DNA of 64,000 nucleotides from Imbricaverruca yamaguchii (GCA_034440575.1 JAOTOL010001645.1:1323501-1387500), one strand, 5' to 3'; shown: positions 51,850-64,000, counted from the first letter of the stretch. Made by a program: numbers and translations. Notes: generated from the letters alone by a model not told the origin.

Positions 51850-53880
51850 AGTGCGGTTAAGCACATGCATTCGAACTCTTTAAGAGAAATGCTTGGTTAT
51901 TGAAAAAGGAAAACAAGATGAATTTAAAAGCACAACTTTCATTATTCGACGGATTTGATTGACTTTGGGATGGAATACTAGAGCTGTCGTGTACTCTGTA
52001 CACTTCCCTGGTTGCTGCTGGTTAGTATCATTTAACCGCATGGATTAAAGGACCCGGTCACGGCTTAGTACACTTTGAGTACTAGACACTATTCTGAGAA
52101 CTAAATGCCAACAAGTGGCGAATAACTTTAATATCCTCAAAGTGCATCCTTGATTAATTTCGCTGGGGATATGGGAACAATTATTAATTATTAATTAGAC
52201 AGGTGGCTCTCTGGTGGACCCACTAATGTTGGCACGCTTGGTTGGGGATGGGTGGGTTCAATTTATCCCCTAAAATATTAAAAGCTAAAAGCTAGCGACG
52301 AAGTGTACATGCATAGCATACAGGTTCAAGATTCAGGTTCGATATCAATATATGGCTTGCCACTAACATTCAGATTCAAGATCAATACATATCTTACCAC
52401 TAGCATTCAGGTTCGAGGTCCAGTTCACGTGGAGGGGTGCCGGAAAGGTTTATAGTTCGGGTGGTTTAGCGCATTGCCACCCCTATTGATGGGGACAACC
52501 GTCACATTTTGCGTCATTCTACCACGACCTGTGCTGATAGTGACCAGAAAGTTAGCACAATTAGTAGACAATTACTTATTCTGCATACAATACTATGAGT
52601 TTTTCGCTGCAAGGGGGCAGTCGGGGAGAAGTTTCGAAGATATTTTGAAAATAGCTGTTACTTCACGTAGTGGCATATCATCAAGTCACCGACAGTTTTT
52701 CCTTTGGTGCATTATGCATGCATCCATTGGTGAATTTTGTTTGCGTCTTGAAGATGTGTGCGAGTGTGCATAAAACACACTAAAAACGGCACATTTCAGG
52801 ACTGGCGGCCTTCATTTGGTTTCAACTAACGCGATTACCTTTGAGTCCACGCAGTTGCAATCACGTTTAATATCTTCGCGATTTACTTATTTCCGCTGGT
52901 ATGACATTTTTCACGTCGCTGCGCCGTCTGTTTTTCGTTATCCTGAAAAAGCCTTGGCGGGTATCAAACTGACCCCACAGCCCGAGCGCGTGCTATGGAC
53001 ATAACAACGACTGCCATCTGCTCCAGATATGCCGCGCCGGCGCGTTGGCCGCTCCGTCACCAGGCGGCTGTCTGGTAGCCGCGGCAGATCTGGAGAGACT
53101 CCAGCGGCGTTCGGCCTCCAGGCCGCGCGTGGCGGGACATTGTCCAACCGCAGTCGGTGCGAGGAAGATGCTCCAAGCGCAGTCGCGGTCACAGCAGAGT
53201 CGAGCTGTCGTTTCCTGAATTAACAACAGTGTTTGATTCAGCGTGATCAATGAATCTCATTCAGTTGTGAAAATCATTGTGCGTACTGAGTGGAAGAGCC
53301 GATCCAACTGGCGGTGGGAATAGACCACAATAAGGGCGCTGCTCTGGCGAGCCCATGCTGCCCTCACTTGATGACTCGGGCTTGTCCGACTTGAGACCAT
53401 GTAGGACCATAGCTGATTATCATGTTTCAGGCTTGGGGTTGGCTGGGCTGGGCTCGGGCTAGCTCGCTCGGGCCTGGCTGATCAGTTCGGGCGTGCCCAA
53501 CTTGAGCCCGATTGGACCCATGGTTGAGTGCCGTATATCGGATATAGGATTGTCTGTGCTCGATTTGACTAAGGGCGGGAGTCGTGGGCGCCTGGGTTGT
53601 AGTCGGGATGACCTGCGCGGGCTATGGATGGTCATTCGCCAGCCAATATCCAGCCAACCACACGGGCGAGCCCAAGCAGGGTTATGGGGGCTTGCGAGGC
53701 CCATGCCCGCGTGAGCCCAAATTTATTTTGCTGGTTAGGGTTGGAATTTCTCCATGTTACCGGATTTTGACCACTATGTTTTCAATGGGATCCATTTACA
53801 TCATTCCTTTAATTAATTAGTGGCAACCTAATTTTGCTCTGTAGGAGGGGAGGACTTCTCGAGGCCCATGCCTTTTTAAA
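51850..53880. other. Spacer
   Basis: No gene recognised. An ORF at 52474-52773 (99 codons) and one at 53029-53223 have no identifiable features. 53420-53510 has degenerate GGGCTGGGCTCGGGC repeats. Confidence 0.35.
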
Positions 53881-55310
53881 CCGGATATTTTTGGAGCTAT
53901 GGCGGATTTTTCGGTTCCCGATGCTATTTTTCTGAAGCCCTGTGTTATTCTTCTGCCCAGATGCAATCTTTCGGGTTCCGATGCGTTTTCTGGGCCGGAC
54001 ATTTTTTTGTGGAAATCCATCTGATGTTTTTGGAGCCCGGGTTGATTTTTCTGGTGCCGGCGTGATTTTTTAGGTCCTCGACTCAATTTTTCGTGCTCCC
54101 AGCGCGAGCTTTTGGAGCCCCGATACGAGCAATCTGAATTCCGAAGTTAATTTTCTGCGTTAAGCGCGATTTTCTGGACATTTTTTGTTCGGAGCTTGGG
54201 TTAATTTCCGCGAGCTCGGCACATTTTTTCAAGGCAATTTGTCGATTTCTACTCAATATTTTCCATCCGCGGCGTGAGTCGTAGGATCCCGGTCTATAAA
54301 TTTGGGGCCCGGGCGCGTTTTGTTCGGGGCCCGGCGCACTTTGGTGGGCCTTTGGCGGGACATTTGGAGGCTTCAGAGTGAATTTCCTGGTCCAGCTTGA
54401 TTTGTTCTCCTTGTCACTGCTTAATGAATAGAGGCTCGGCATGATTGTGTCTGAGTCAGGTGTAATTTTTGGTGTCTCGGTTCCATTTTCTTGGTGCCTA
54501 AGCGTTATTTTTTTGTGTGGGGGGGGGGGACCAGGCGCAATTTTCCCAGGGCCGGAGCAATTCTTCAGGCCCATTACCTCTCAGGGGGAAATTTCCCCTT
54601 TTGCCCTTTCGACAAGCCACTGAATCCCTATGCGTGTTTCAGGGCCCCGACGCGATTTAGCAGGCCCAAGTACGACTGTTTCCGGGACAGCAATGCAAGT
54701 TTTCTGGGCCGGACGCGATTTTTCGAAACTACATTTTCCGGAGCCCTGATCGATGTTTCAGATTTCAACGTGATTTGGGAAGCACTGGCTCTCTTTTCAT
54801 GGGCACCGGCGAAGGTATTTTTGTTTCCCGTGCGATTTTTCCACACACAACAATATATTTTGTTGCTGTGCCTCGGGAAGTTTTTTTACTCGGCACTAAA
54901 TGTATTTTTTGTGCGCAAGACGCATTTGGCGCGATGTTTGGGACCCCAAATGATTTCAAGGTTTGTTAGGCTTAATTTTTGTTCCTGTTCATGTGTATTT
55001 CTTGTGGCTCTGGAGCGATTTTCTGGGGAATGAAGGTGATTTTATGGGCCCTTGTAAGCTTCTTTTGGGGCCCGACGTGCTTTGGATGTCCTTTAGTGCG
55101 ATTTTTTACCCTCAATAATTTTGGGTGACCAAGTTTCATTTCTCGGCGTTATGGCTTAATTGTTCTTCAGCTTCCGGTTAGATTTGTAGGCCACCGACGC
55201 GGTTTTTCGAGCCCCGGCGCAATTATTCACAGTCCCGATGCGATTATTTGGGGGCCCACCACCTCTTGCGGGAGGGGACAATTCCCGTTTTCCATTTTGC
55301 CTCCCTTCTC
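53880..55310. repeat. Large degenerate ~30-bp array with element-like head
   Basis: Some 40 diverged units of the type CCCGACGCGATTTTTCTGGG. Twice the array ends in a non-repetitive head: at about 54570-54625 (GGCCCATTACCTCTCAGGGG) and at 55250-55330 (GGGGCCCACCACCTCTTGCG, ending GGTACGTCACTG). The inverse of this head with one unit occurs at 43575-43700, so the array is probably internal to a mobile element with CAGTGAC-like ends. Confidence 0.6.
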
Positions 55311-55518
55311 TGCCTTAGGTACGTCACTGCAGCCGTCCAATATTTTGGCACCGTAGACCACTACAATGCGGCCACCAGTTCTCCATCAATTATTCGATGG
55401 CTTATCCCACCTAAGAGGCCACAGCTTTGTGGGGACCATTGCATGTGGTTCCCAGTCCCACGGTGAAGCGTCAGTGTGCCAGTTCTGAGTACCCCATGAC
55501 CTCGTCTGACGTTAAATC

Positions 55519-55528
55519 TCTCAGTTGC
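55519..55528 (+). promoter_or_regulatory. Possible initiator of the transgelin-like gene
   Basis: TCTCAGTTG about 170 bp upstream of the ATG at 55692 matches the arthropod initiator core, at the edge of a GC-rich 5' UTR-like stretch. Weak. Confidence 0.3.
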
Positions 55529-55691
55529 CGTGTGTGTGTGCGGGCGCGGCTGACTGCGGCGGCCGCCGTCTGGCGGCGCCACCTGTCCCGCCGGCCGGCC
55601 AGTTGCAACAGGGCGGCGCCGCCACTCCCCGCCCAGCCTCTTCGCCGCTCGCCACGCGCTCCGTAACGGCCGCACCGCTCAGAACGTCACC

Positions 55692-55751
55692 ATGTCGGGA
55701 GTTCCCAACCGTGCCACCAAGTCGGGCTTCGCCGCCGAGGCGCAGAAGAAG
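55692..55751 (+). CDS. Transgelin/calponin-like gene, first coding exon
   Basis: Starts gtcaccATGtcg and encodes MSGVPNRATKSGFAAEAQKK, followed by a strong donor gtaagt at 55752. KSGFAAEAQ-(K/R)-K is, from knowledge of the family, the N-terminus of arthropod transgelin/calponin-like (Chd64-type) actin-binding proteins, just before the calponin-homology domain. The exon is exactly 20 codons, phase 0. The CH-domain exons were not found in the remaining 8 kb, so intron 1 runs past the window or the assignment is wrong. A GC-rich leader (55540-55690) is consistent with a 5' UTR. Confidence 0.55.
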
Positions 55752-55784
55752 GTAAGTCTGCCGACTGTGTCGGGCGGTGCCCGC

Positions 55785-55898
55785 GCCGTCCGACAACGGC
55801 GCACTCGACATCCGACAATTGCGCACGCTCGGTCCGACAACGGCGCACGCTCCTTCCGACAAGGGCGCGCGCGATGTCTGACAACGACGTACATTCAC
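55785..55898. repeat. 22-bp minisatellite after the transgelin-like donor
   Basis: Five units of 22 bp, TCCGACAACGGCGCACGCT-type, starting about 35 bp after the donor. Confidence 0.88.
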
Positions 55899-57360
55899 TC
55901 GCGACATTCTCATCCTCTGCGACTCATACATTGTCTTGCGGTCGGCCCGAGTGCTACCAGCTCTCTGAACTCGACTCGACCGGGTGCTCGCGAGCAACCG
56001 TGACGTGGTGCGCAGGCTGGCTGTGCACCATCTACCAATCATGCCACACGGACGCGTTCTCGGCGATCGCCGGTCGGGCCGCTCGAGATACCTCGCTGCT
56101 GTAGACGTCAACGAGTCAACTCCGCCTGATTACCAAATTGAAGCTGGCCGGTCGTACGGGCGCGATGTGCAGTGCGCGCCATGCCCTGCACTCGCGCCTG
56201 CCGGCCGGAGGGTTCTGTGAACCCGCTGACCCCGGTTGGCGGGTCACCCGGCCGCACCCGGGCCGCGCTCCAATAGGTTCCCCGTATCCAGCGGCCTGGG
56301 AGTGGCCGGTTCGGGGTGCAAGGAAGTCTGAGCCAACAGAGCATTGTTGGTGCCGTTCAGATCGGGTCCTGACGCTTTAGTTGGACACAGGCTGGCGATT
56401 CTGACCTTTTTTTTGCTAAACACAGACCGTTGGTGCTAGCCTTCGTGTCCAAGGCTGAAGATTCCGGATGGATCGGATGTGAGCTTATCCAGAAACCTGG
56501 TTCGGTATCCTGCTAATGTTGATTTGTCATTTTCGCCATTCAATCTTAAAATTGCAGGGCCCACAACCCCTCTCCTGGTTTGGTGAGAAGTCTCCGGCTT
56601 TGCTCTAAGCAGACAAACTGCTGGCCATAATGCTTCATTTACAGACCTCTGGTCCTGATGCCTTGATTAGACACTGACTACCGCTCATATAATTATCTGA
56701 TCTGATGTATGCGCTGGTCGCAACACCGGTCGGATACAGATCGCCGTTCATAATATTCTGCTCTAATGTATGCCCTGAGCCCAATGCTCTGGTTAGGCGG
56801 AGATCGCCTGGCCTCACTCTGGCCAAGCGCGGAACTCCGATGCTAACGGGTGGTTAGAAGCTATTTTTTAACCGTTACAACGGTTCCTGGCTATGTGACA
56901 CGGGATTATGAATCGGTTTGCTCGTTCTCTACAATTCCCTAGCGTACCCAATGACATCTGCTCAGTGCTGGGTATATTCAAGGACTAATAATCATCAAAT
57001 TGATACACCGAAGACACATCAGAAGCGAGGGCAGCGAGTATCCCTGGCAGTGGTATGCTATTGTGAATAATTGTGTGCCTTTGTACGTGTCTGAACACCG
57101 GCATTCCTTGTATATCCCCAGCACAATAACTTAGTTATCTCGACTATAATGATACATAAGCACCCTTAATTCGTATTCTGATTATCCAGCGATGACGATG
57201 CGGGTGGACATGAAGTCAAGATAGCGTTGTGGGAATTCCCAGTCATGTGACGTGCAACGCTATCAAGTCCAAATGTTAAATAAAGTGAGGTTGCGTTTAA
57301 TGTAACTAGAGGGCACCAGAGGTGGTGTGGATTGCCGAAGTTACCGGGAAGGTAAGTAGA
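55899..57360. other. Intron of the transgelin-like gene, unique part
   Basis: No exon recognised. 56200-56840 has weakly repeated words (GGTCCTGATGCC, CAGACC) that may be an old array. Confidence 0.4.
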
Positions 57361-57365
57361 GGCGC

Positions 57366-58858
57366 GCCATTGGTGGTGCAGCTGCCGCTCGGGACCACAC
57401 TCTAGTGGTGTGTATCAGCAGGACCGGAGGTGGGGTACGGTTGCCGCTCGGGACCACACTTTGTAGTGGTGTGCATCAGCCACACCGGAGGTGGTACGAC
57501 TGCCGCTCGGGATCACTCTCGCTGTTGTGGTGTATCGGCCCCACCGGGGGTGGTACGGCTGCCGCTCGGGACCACACTGTAGAGGTGTGTCGGCCGCACC
57601 GGAGGTGGTACGGCTGCCGCTCGGGACCACACTGTAGAGGTGTGTCGGCCGCACCGGGGGTGGTACGGCTGCCGCTCGGGACCACACTTGTAGTGTGTAT
57701 CGGCCCACCGGGGTGGTACGGCTGCCGCTCGGGACCACACTAGTGGTGTGTCTGCCGCACCGGGGGTGGTACGGCTGCCGCTCGGGACCACACTCTGTAG
57801 TGGTGTGTATCGGCCCCACCGGAGGTGGTACGGCTGCCGCTCGGGACCACACTCTGTAGTGGTGTGTCGGCCGCACCGGGGGTGGTACGGCTGCCGCTCG
57901 GGACCACACTCTGTAGAGGTGTGTCGGCCGCACCGGGGGTGGTACGGCTGCCGCTCGGGACCACACTGTAGAGGTGTGTCGGCCGCACCGGGGGTGGTAC
58001 GGCTGCCGCTCGGGACCACACTGTAGAGGTGTATCGGCCGCACCGGGGGTGGTACGGCTGCCGCTCGGGACCACACTCTGCAGTGGGGTGTCGGCCGCAC
58101 CGGGGTGGTACGGCTGCCGCTCTGGACCACACTCTGTAGAGGTGTGTATCGGCCCCACCGGGGGTGGTACAGCTGCCGCTCGGGACCACACTGTAGAGGT
58201 GTGTCGGCCGCACCGGAGGTGGTACGGCTGCCGCTCGGGACCACACCTGTAGAGGTGTGTCGGCCGCACCGGGGTGGTACGGCTGCCGCTCGGGACCACA
58301 CTCTGTGGGGTGTATCGGCCCCACCGGGGTGGTACGGCTGCCGCTCGGGACCACACTCTGTAGAGGTGTGTCGGCCCCACCGGGGTGGTACGGCTGCCGC
58401 TCGGGACCACACTCTGTAGAGGTGTATCGGCCCCACCGGGGGTGGTACGGCTGCCGCTCGGGACCACACTGTAGTGGTGTGTCGGCCGCACCGGGGGTGG
58501 GTACGGCTGCCGCTCGGGACACACTCTGTAGAGGTGTGTCGGCCCACCGGGGTGGTACGGCTGCCGCTCGGGACCACACTGTAGAGGTGTGTCGGCCGCA
58601 CCGGGGTGGTACGGCTGCCGCTCGGGACCACACTTTGTAGTGGTGTGTGTCGGCCCACCGGAGGTGGTACGGCTGCCGCTCGGGACCACACTGTAGAGGT
58701 GTATCGGCCGCACCGGGGGTGGTACGGCTGCCGCTCGGGACCACACTCTGTAGAGGTGTGTCGGCCCCACCGGGGGTGGTACGGCTGCCGCTCGGGACCA
58801 CACTCTGTAGAGGTGTGTCGGCCCCACCGGGGGTGGTACGGCTGCCGCTCCACGCTGC
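57366..58858. repeat. Large ~57-bp CpG-rich minisatellite, about 26 units
   Basis: Unit core GGTACGGCTGCCGCTCGGGA then CCACACTCTGTAGAGGTGTG and CGGCC(G/C)CACCGGGGGTGG. Unit length varies by 1-4 bp, which keeps shifting the frame; the antisense ORFs of up to 470 codons are therefore not proteins. Confidence 0.96.
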
Positions 58859-60715
58859 AGTCGTTGTTATGATCAACAAGTAGTCCAGTTACAGTATGAT
58901 ATGCTAATGTGATTACCGAAACCGTGTGCGACGATGAGAATTGTGCTGCGCTCTCCGTAAACCTGCCATAGTATGCGATTTATGAGCAGCGCCGGAAGCC
59001 ATAGGGCATCCATAGCCTTGGTGGGACTTTATGGGCCAGCAAAGTGAGATTTTATTGGCCAGCTACACTTACGACTGGGGGGCTTGTGGTTCGAACGACG
59101 ACGACATAGCCAGCCTGTGGCTGGCTATGACGAAAGGCCTGTGGCTCCCTATCAAGTCTTGGTGATGTTGGGTAAGGTCAGGGTCAGGTCGGGTCAGGTC
59201 GGATTAGATGGGACCCTGGGAAGTTTGGCTGAACCGGGTCGGAAGGCTCGACACTGAGGCCGGTGGTATTTAGTGTCGTTCCCGTCCGTTTCGCCGGTAA
59301 TTAGTTCGATTATTTTGCCAGCCTGGCGCGGTGGTGCTTCTCGGCGGACTGGGAGTGGTGAAGTAGAATAATCCATATCGAACATGCTTATTATTCCAGT
59401 CATCGCTCCAGCCGATGGCGTTTTTTATCTCTCATTATCCTGATACCGACTGCACGTCCCGCAGACGCCCTCATAGGACCTCGTGCTGGGTCCACGCTCC
59501 CAACGGGCTCCGTGACCCATCTAATCAATGCAATGCGCCATTATCATTATTAAAGGGTGCTCGAGGTGCAAGAAATGGATACAGTGCAGGATGTTCGTTC
59601 TAATTTAAGAGCCATCTACCAGTAGTTTATCAGTTTCTGCAAATACCACTGTCCCGCAGTCATAATGCGCACAGAGCCCGACAGACATGGCGTGCAGGAC
59701 CAGCGTCCAGTTACTCGTTATTCCGTGTCAACCCCTGCTCAGTTCCGCGTCCAATTTACCAAATTAGGAAATGCGTGATTTTTCCCTTTGTAGGTGATGA
59801 CACAATTTGTTTTCAAGACGTGCGAAATTGATGTAAGAAAATGTGTGCAAAGTTTGGGCGTATATCACTTCGCTTTTCCGCTATCGCGGAAAACCAACAG
59901 GGGCGGTTTCCCCGCCCCACCCAGGCCGAGCAAGGATTATTTTGTTGTGTGCGAACGGCCCGAACTGGTACCCAGCCCGGGCGTTGCTTGCGTTGGGTGT
60001 TGTCATGGATACCCGACGACCCCGTGCTGACCGACTCCCCATGACGAAAGAATCTGCGGCGCGCCCCACAGCGTCCCACACCCGTGGTGAAGCTGCGGCT
60101 ATCGAGAGCTCGGCGAGGTCTTCGGCGGGCCACAGACGCCAAGGCCACCCGGTAACTGATTGTATAATACGCCGCTCATTCCGACCCAGCCGAACACTGA
60201 GAAAATGGATGCCGGTCGAGAAGATGTTCGCGGCATGTGTGCGGTGCTGGTTCGTTGTGTCAGGGCGCGCCGACTACAGGGTCACGTCGCGCCCATGCAG
60301 CATGTGTGGTCCTGTTGCGATTTACGCCGCAGACGCGTCGGCGGAGCGTAACATTGCCGCCTGCGGTTACGGTTACGGTTGCAGTTGCGGCTGGGGTTAC
60401 GGCGCATGAGTGTCTAGATTGGATGGTCTGGTTGGCAGGCGGGCCGTGTTGGATCATACTGGCGGCACACCACGCACTGACCGACATGGTGGCCACCAGC
60501 GGGGGCTTTGGTTCCTGTAAATTATTGCCGGGGGAGTGTTGGTGCACACAATGGAGGCGATAGGCGAGCACAAATCGATTGGGGATGGGGCGGGCTGGGT
60601 CTTCATTGGATCCCATCTGAAGGCTGATTATTGGGGAGGCTAGCCAACATTGGGAGGGGATCATGGTCGCTCAAAAGGATACAAATGTATGCTCATGACC
60701 GCGAGGGTCTCTATA
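58859..60715. other. Spacer or intron
   Basis: No gene recognised. A perfect 11-bp hairpin (CATAGCCAGCC tgt GGCTGGCTATG) lies at 59105-59129. Confidence 0.4.
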
Positions 60716-60717
60716 CA

Positions 60718-61200
60718 CCACCACAGCTCGGTGCACCACCACAGCTCAGTACCCGGCCACGGGTCGGTACCTGGCCGCAGATCAGTACCTGGCCACGGGT
60801 CGGTACCCCGTCACAGTATATCGGTACCCGCACGCTGGCCGCGGGTCGGTACCTGGCCGCAGATCGGTACCTGGCCGCAGATAGTACCTGGCCGCAGATC
60901 GGTACCTGGCGCATGTCTCGCGTCGCGACAGATGAGTACCTGGCCGCAGACCAGTACCCCGTCACAGATCAGTACCCCGCCTCAGATCGGTACCCCGTCA
61001 CAGATCGGTACCCCGTCACAGATCGGTACCCCGTCACAGATCGGTACCCCGCTACAGATCAATACCTGGCCACAGATCGGTACCCCGCCTCAGATCGGTA
61101 CCCGATCATAGATCAGTACCTAACCACAGATCGTTGTCTGGCCACAGACCAATACCTGACCATATATCAGCACCCTGCCACATATCAGTACTGGGCTGCC
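60718..61200. repeat. 18-bp minisatellite rich in GGTACC
   Basis: About 26 units of GGTACCCCGTCACAGATC and variants (GGTACCTGGCCGCAGATC), many exactly 18 bp, so the plus-strand ORF through it is long but meaningless. Confidence 0.93.
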
Positions 61201-62085
61201 GTAGTCTGCTTTGTGACGGCGGTCGGGTCACGTGATCTGCCTTCGGACAGTGCCGATGTGTGGCGGAGAGTTTACGTCCACACTCCTTGGGGCACACCGC
61301 CGAGACTCGATGACCATTTTTGATGGTGCTGTGTCTAGCATGCGATCATTCTGACCTTCCGGCCGAGTGGGTTCAGCTAGCGGTACTGATACCTGGACAC
61401 ATTTGGGCAGGTCTGGGCGAGTCTGGGTGGACTTGGGCGGACGAAGCATTGCCGGACCGGGGCATCACGTTAAAGATAGCCTTGCCACACTGAGATGTGC
61501 AGCAGCCTGAACTTGCCACTTTAAAAACCATTCGGTCCGCACGTTGCGGTTTGACCCACAAACACTCCGTTGCATGGGTCACATGGCACAATGGGAAGGT
61601 CGCGCCAAATCTGGGGCGCGCGCACGTCTTGCGTGACGCCGTGATGCGGGGGTATTTCCGATGCCACTGGGCCATTGCATCTAACTGCACTGTACAATGC
61701 AATGTAGGTATGTGGCCACGTGCTGCAGTTCTTGAAAACAGTATTGTTGTCAGGGAGCGCAGAGGCCCCACCATGGGACTGGAAAGCAAATGATTACGCT
61801 GATTGAGATCTTCAATGAATGTTTTCTTTTGGCTCCTTAGTGGTTGAATCTCGGCTATGTTCGAGGTTGGCTGACAATCATTTTTCAGGATCTTCTTGTA
61901 GCAACATGTCCACGGTTAGCTGGACCAGCTAATGCCATGCTTTTTCCAGCTATTCGCGTCTCTGCAGAAAAGTATATACCACGAATTGTCGACTGAAACT
62001 GACTGAGCATATCCCGCGCGATGCTGCAAAACGTGTGACATCACGCATGCGGTTGAACTTAGTAGTGGATGCAGTGGAACTAAAC
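61201..62085. other. Spacer or intron
   Basis: Unique sequence; nothing recognised. Confidence 0.35.
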
Positions 62086-62475
62086 CTTGACGGTGGTGGA
62101 AACGAACCCTAAATGCGGCTCGAGTGACCCTCCCCTAGCAGCGGTGGAACTTGACCTTGGTGATGCCGTTAGACGGGGCTCGAGTAGCGGTTGGAGTGGA
62201 CCCTGGAAGCGCTGGTTCCGAACTCTGGGAGCGGTTGAAGCTGACCCTAAGAGCGGTTGAAGCGTATCCAGGGAGCGGTTGGAGTAGATCAAGGGAGCGG
62301 TTGGAGTAGACCCACGGAGCGGTTAGAGTGGACACTGGGAACAATTGGAACAGACCCTGTGAGCGGCAGAGCGGACACTGAGCGGTTTAAGCAAATTCCG
62401 TAAGCGGTAGAGCGAACCCTGTGCGCGGTATAGCGGACCCAGGGAGCGGTTGGATTAGACCTTGGTGCGGCTACA
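62086..62475. repeat. Degenerate ~23-bp array
   Basis: Units of GGGAGCGGTTGGAGTAGACC with many substitutions, about 16 copies. Confidence 0.85.
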
Positions 62476-63138
62476 TTGGATGCGCCTGACAGCCCACCAG
62501 ACGCCGCAGTCTGTGTCGAGCCGAGGATCCGCTGCCGAGTTTTCGCACGTTTTATCGCCAGCTCCGTGCAGGAAGGCTGCCGACGGGTCTCCCATGGACC
62601 GTCTGCCCTCCAGAGGGTGCAGAGCACCCTCTGCAGCCCCGCCTCTCCCACCTTGAAACGATCTCGCCGCACCTTGAAGTTTGCCGCCGATGGCTCCAAA
62701 TATGGGGGGGGGCTTAGTCGGTGTGCTCGAGTCGAGAGCGGACCGCAATAGGTGCCGTGGGAGGGCTGCATACGGGGCATGGGAGAACCACAGACTAGCT
62801 ATAACGGTCGACGTGTGTGGTTGCATGTAGAGTGGTCTGCTGTGTCTGTCGGAAGACTGATCGTGAGGATCCTGGGCTACGTTATATCAGTGGGGAGGCT
62901 GGCGTCCGAAGAGCTTCGGTCTTCTTTGTCGAGCCTGGGCCGCGCTGTTGTGGAAGACCAGGCGGGTAGGTCCTGCTGTGTCCGTGGGTAGTCTGGGCGC
63001 TGCTGTGTCTGAGGAGCCTGGACTGTGCGTCGCCACCTGCTGTTGCTGTCGTGCGGCACTCATCAGCTATGCAGAGGGTGGCTCGGCGGCGGGCGGCGAC
63101 GTCTGCCGCCTGGAGGCGCCGCCGACCTTGTGCGCCCA
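62476..63138. other. Spacer or intron
   Basis: GC-rich; an ORF at 62476-62751 has no recognisable domain. 62820-63010 shows weak GTCTG/GAGCCTGG repetition. Confidence 0.35.
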
Positions 63139-63139
63139 G

Positions 63140-63945
63140 CCACTGTCGGACGGCACCCAGCCGCACCCAGGCACTGCCGGACGGCACCCAGCCGCACCCG
63201 GGACACCCAGCAACATCCAGCCGCACCCAGGCACTGCCGGACGGCACCCAGCCGCACCCGGGACACCCAGCAACATCCAGCCGCACCCAGGCACTGCCGG
63301 ACGGCACCCAGCCGCACCCGGGACACCCAGCAACATCCAGCCGCACCCAGGCACTGCCGGACAGCACCCAGCCACTGTCGAACGGCACCAAGCCACACCC
63401 GGGACACCCAGCAACATCCAGCCGCACCCAGGCACTGCCGAACGGCGCCCAGCCACTGCCAGACGGTATCCAGCCATTGTCTGATGGCACCCAGCCGCAA
63501 CCGGGACACCCAGCAACATCCAGCCGCATCCAGCCGCTCTCAGCCGCATCAAGCAACACCCAGTCACACCCAGCCACACCCAGCCACTGCCGGTCGGCAT
63601 CCAGCCGCATCCAGCCGCGCCCAGTCACACCCAGTCACTGCCGGACGGCACCCAGCCGCGCTCAGCCGCACTGGACACCCAGCCGCACTTTGCACAGCAT
63701 CACAAGCCGCATCCAGCCGCCCCACACCCAGTCTGCCGGCGGCCCGCCGCGCTCAGCCGCACTGGACACCCAGCCGCACTTTGCAACATGCAGTCACATC
63801 CAGCCGCACACAGCCGCACCCAGTCTCGCCCACCCACTGCCGGACGGCAAACCAGCCGCACCCGGGACACCCAGCAACATACAGTCGCACCCAGCCGCAC
63901 CCAGCCGCACCCAATCGCACGCAGCCACACTCCATTTGGTGCCAT
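63140..63945. repeat. 60-bp minisatellite, CAGCCGCACCC family
   Basis: Three units at 63181, 63241 and 63301 are identical over 60 bp; later units are shorter and mixed. Because 60 is divisible by three, both strands stay open for long ORFs of Pro/His/Thr/Ser or Gly/Ala/Cys composition. Confidence 0.95.
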
Positions 63946-64000
63946 GCTCATGCTTCGTGTGATTGCGGACAGGTAACTGAAATACCAGTTTCCCGTGTGG

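Noticed and set aside
57415..58853. Antisense ORFs of 379-470 codons
   Set aside because: All three frames are open because the 57-bp unit lacks stops; unit length is not a multiple of three, so no protein is maintained.
60631..61323. 230-codon Tyr/Pro/Asp-rich ORF
   Set aside because: 18-bp repeat lacking stops, no start context or splice sites, no domain.
62882..63962. ORFs of 248 and 303 codons on opposite strands
   Set aside because: Products of the 60-bp minisatellite; both strands are equally open.

Overview
This is a eukaryotic, animal window: the genes are split by GT-AG introns, code for animal protein families, and sit among SINEs, decayed LINEs, palindromic MITEs, microsatellites and very many minisatellites. 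Exons are GC-rich while most introns are AT-rich or repetitive. Gene content (DEG/ENaC channel, CCT theta, SLC22-type transporter, arthropod-style transgelin/calponin N-terminus) suggests an arthropod, possibly a crustacean; that is inference, not proof. Layout: two 3' exons of an SLC22-like transporter (943-1870, +); a decayed LINE (about 5.15-7.7 kb); a complete-looking ten-exon DEG/ENaC (pickpocket-like) sodium-channel gene (8494-25600, +, 834 codons plus stop); a repeat-rich spacer with a 350-bp duplication and a 984-bp palindrome (28.8-31.2 kb); the complete nine-exon CCT8 gene (chaperonin TRiC/CCT subunit theta, 48530-31997, -, 546 aa); a MITE-rich spacer with an unrecognised two-exon candidate (51.4-51.85 kb); a large degenerate array (53.9-55.3 kb); and exon 1 of a probable transgelin/calponin gene (55692-55751, +), whose first intron is filled by further arrays and runs off the window. 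All intron phases in the channel and CCT8 models agree, so both reconstructed frames are continuous from start to stop. The most unusual property is that minisatellites repeatedly abut or contain splice junctions: the unit of the array includes the real donor at channel exons 3 and 7 and the real acceptor at exon 10, the channel stop codon itself lies in the first unit of an 82-bp array, and arrays begin within about 50 bp of the SLC22, CCT8 and transgelin junctions. Other items of note are two large fold-back elements, a TTAA-flanked piggyBac-like MITE family, a SINE tail with a conserved hairpin present in nine copies, a 195-residue low-complexity repeat inside the channel's extracellular domain, and two near-perfect palindromes in CCT8 introns. 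The genes show no operon-like or pathway relationship; they are independent loci. No complete novel enzymatic system was seen.
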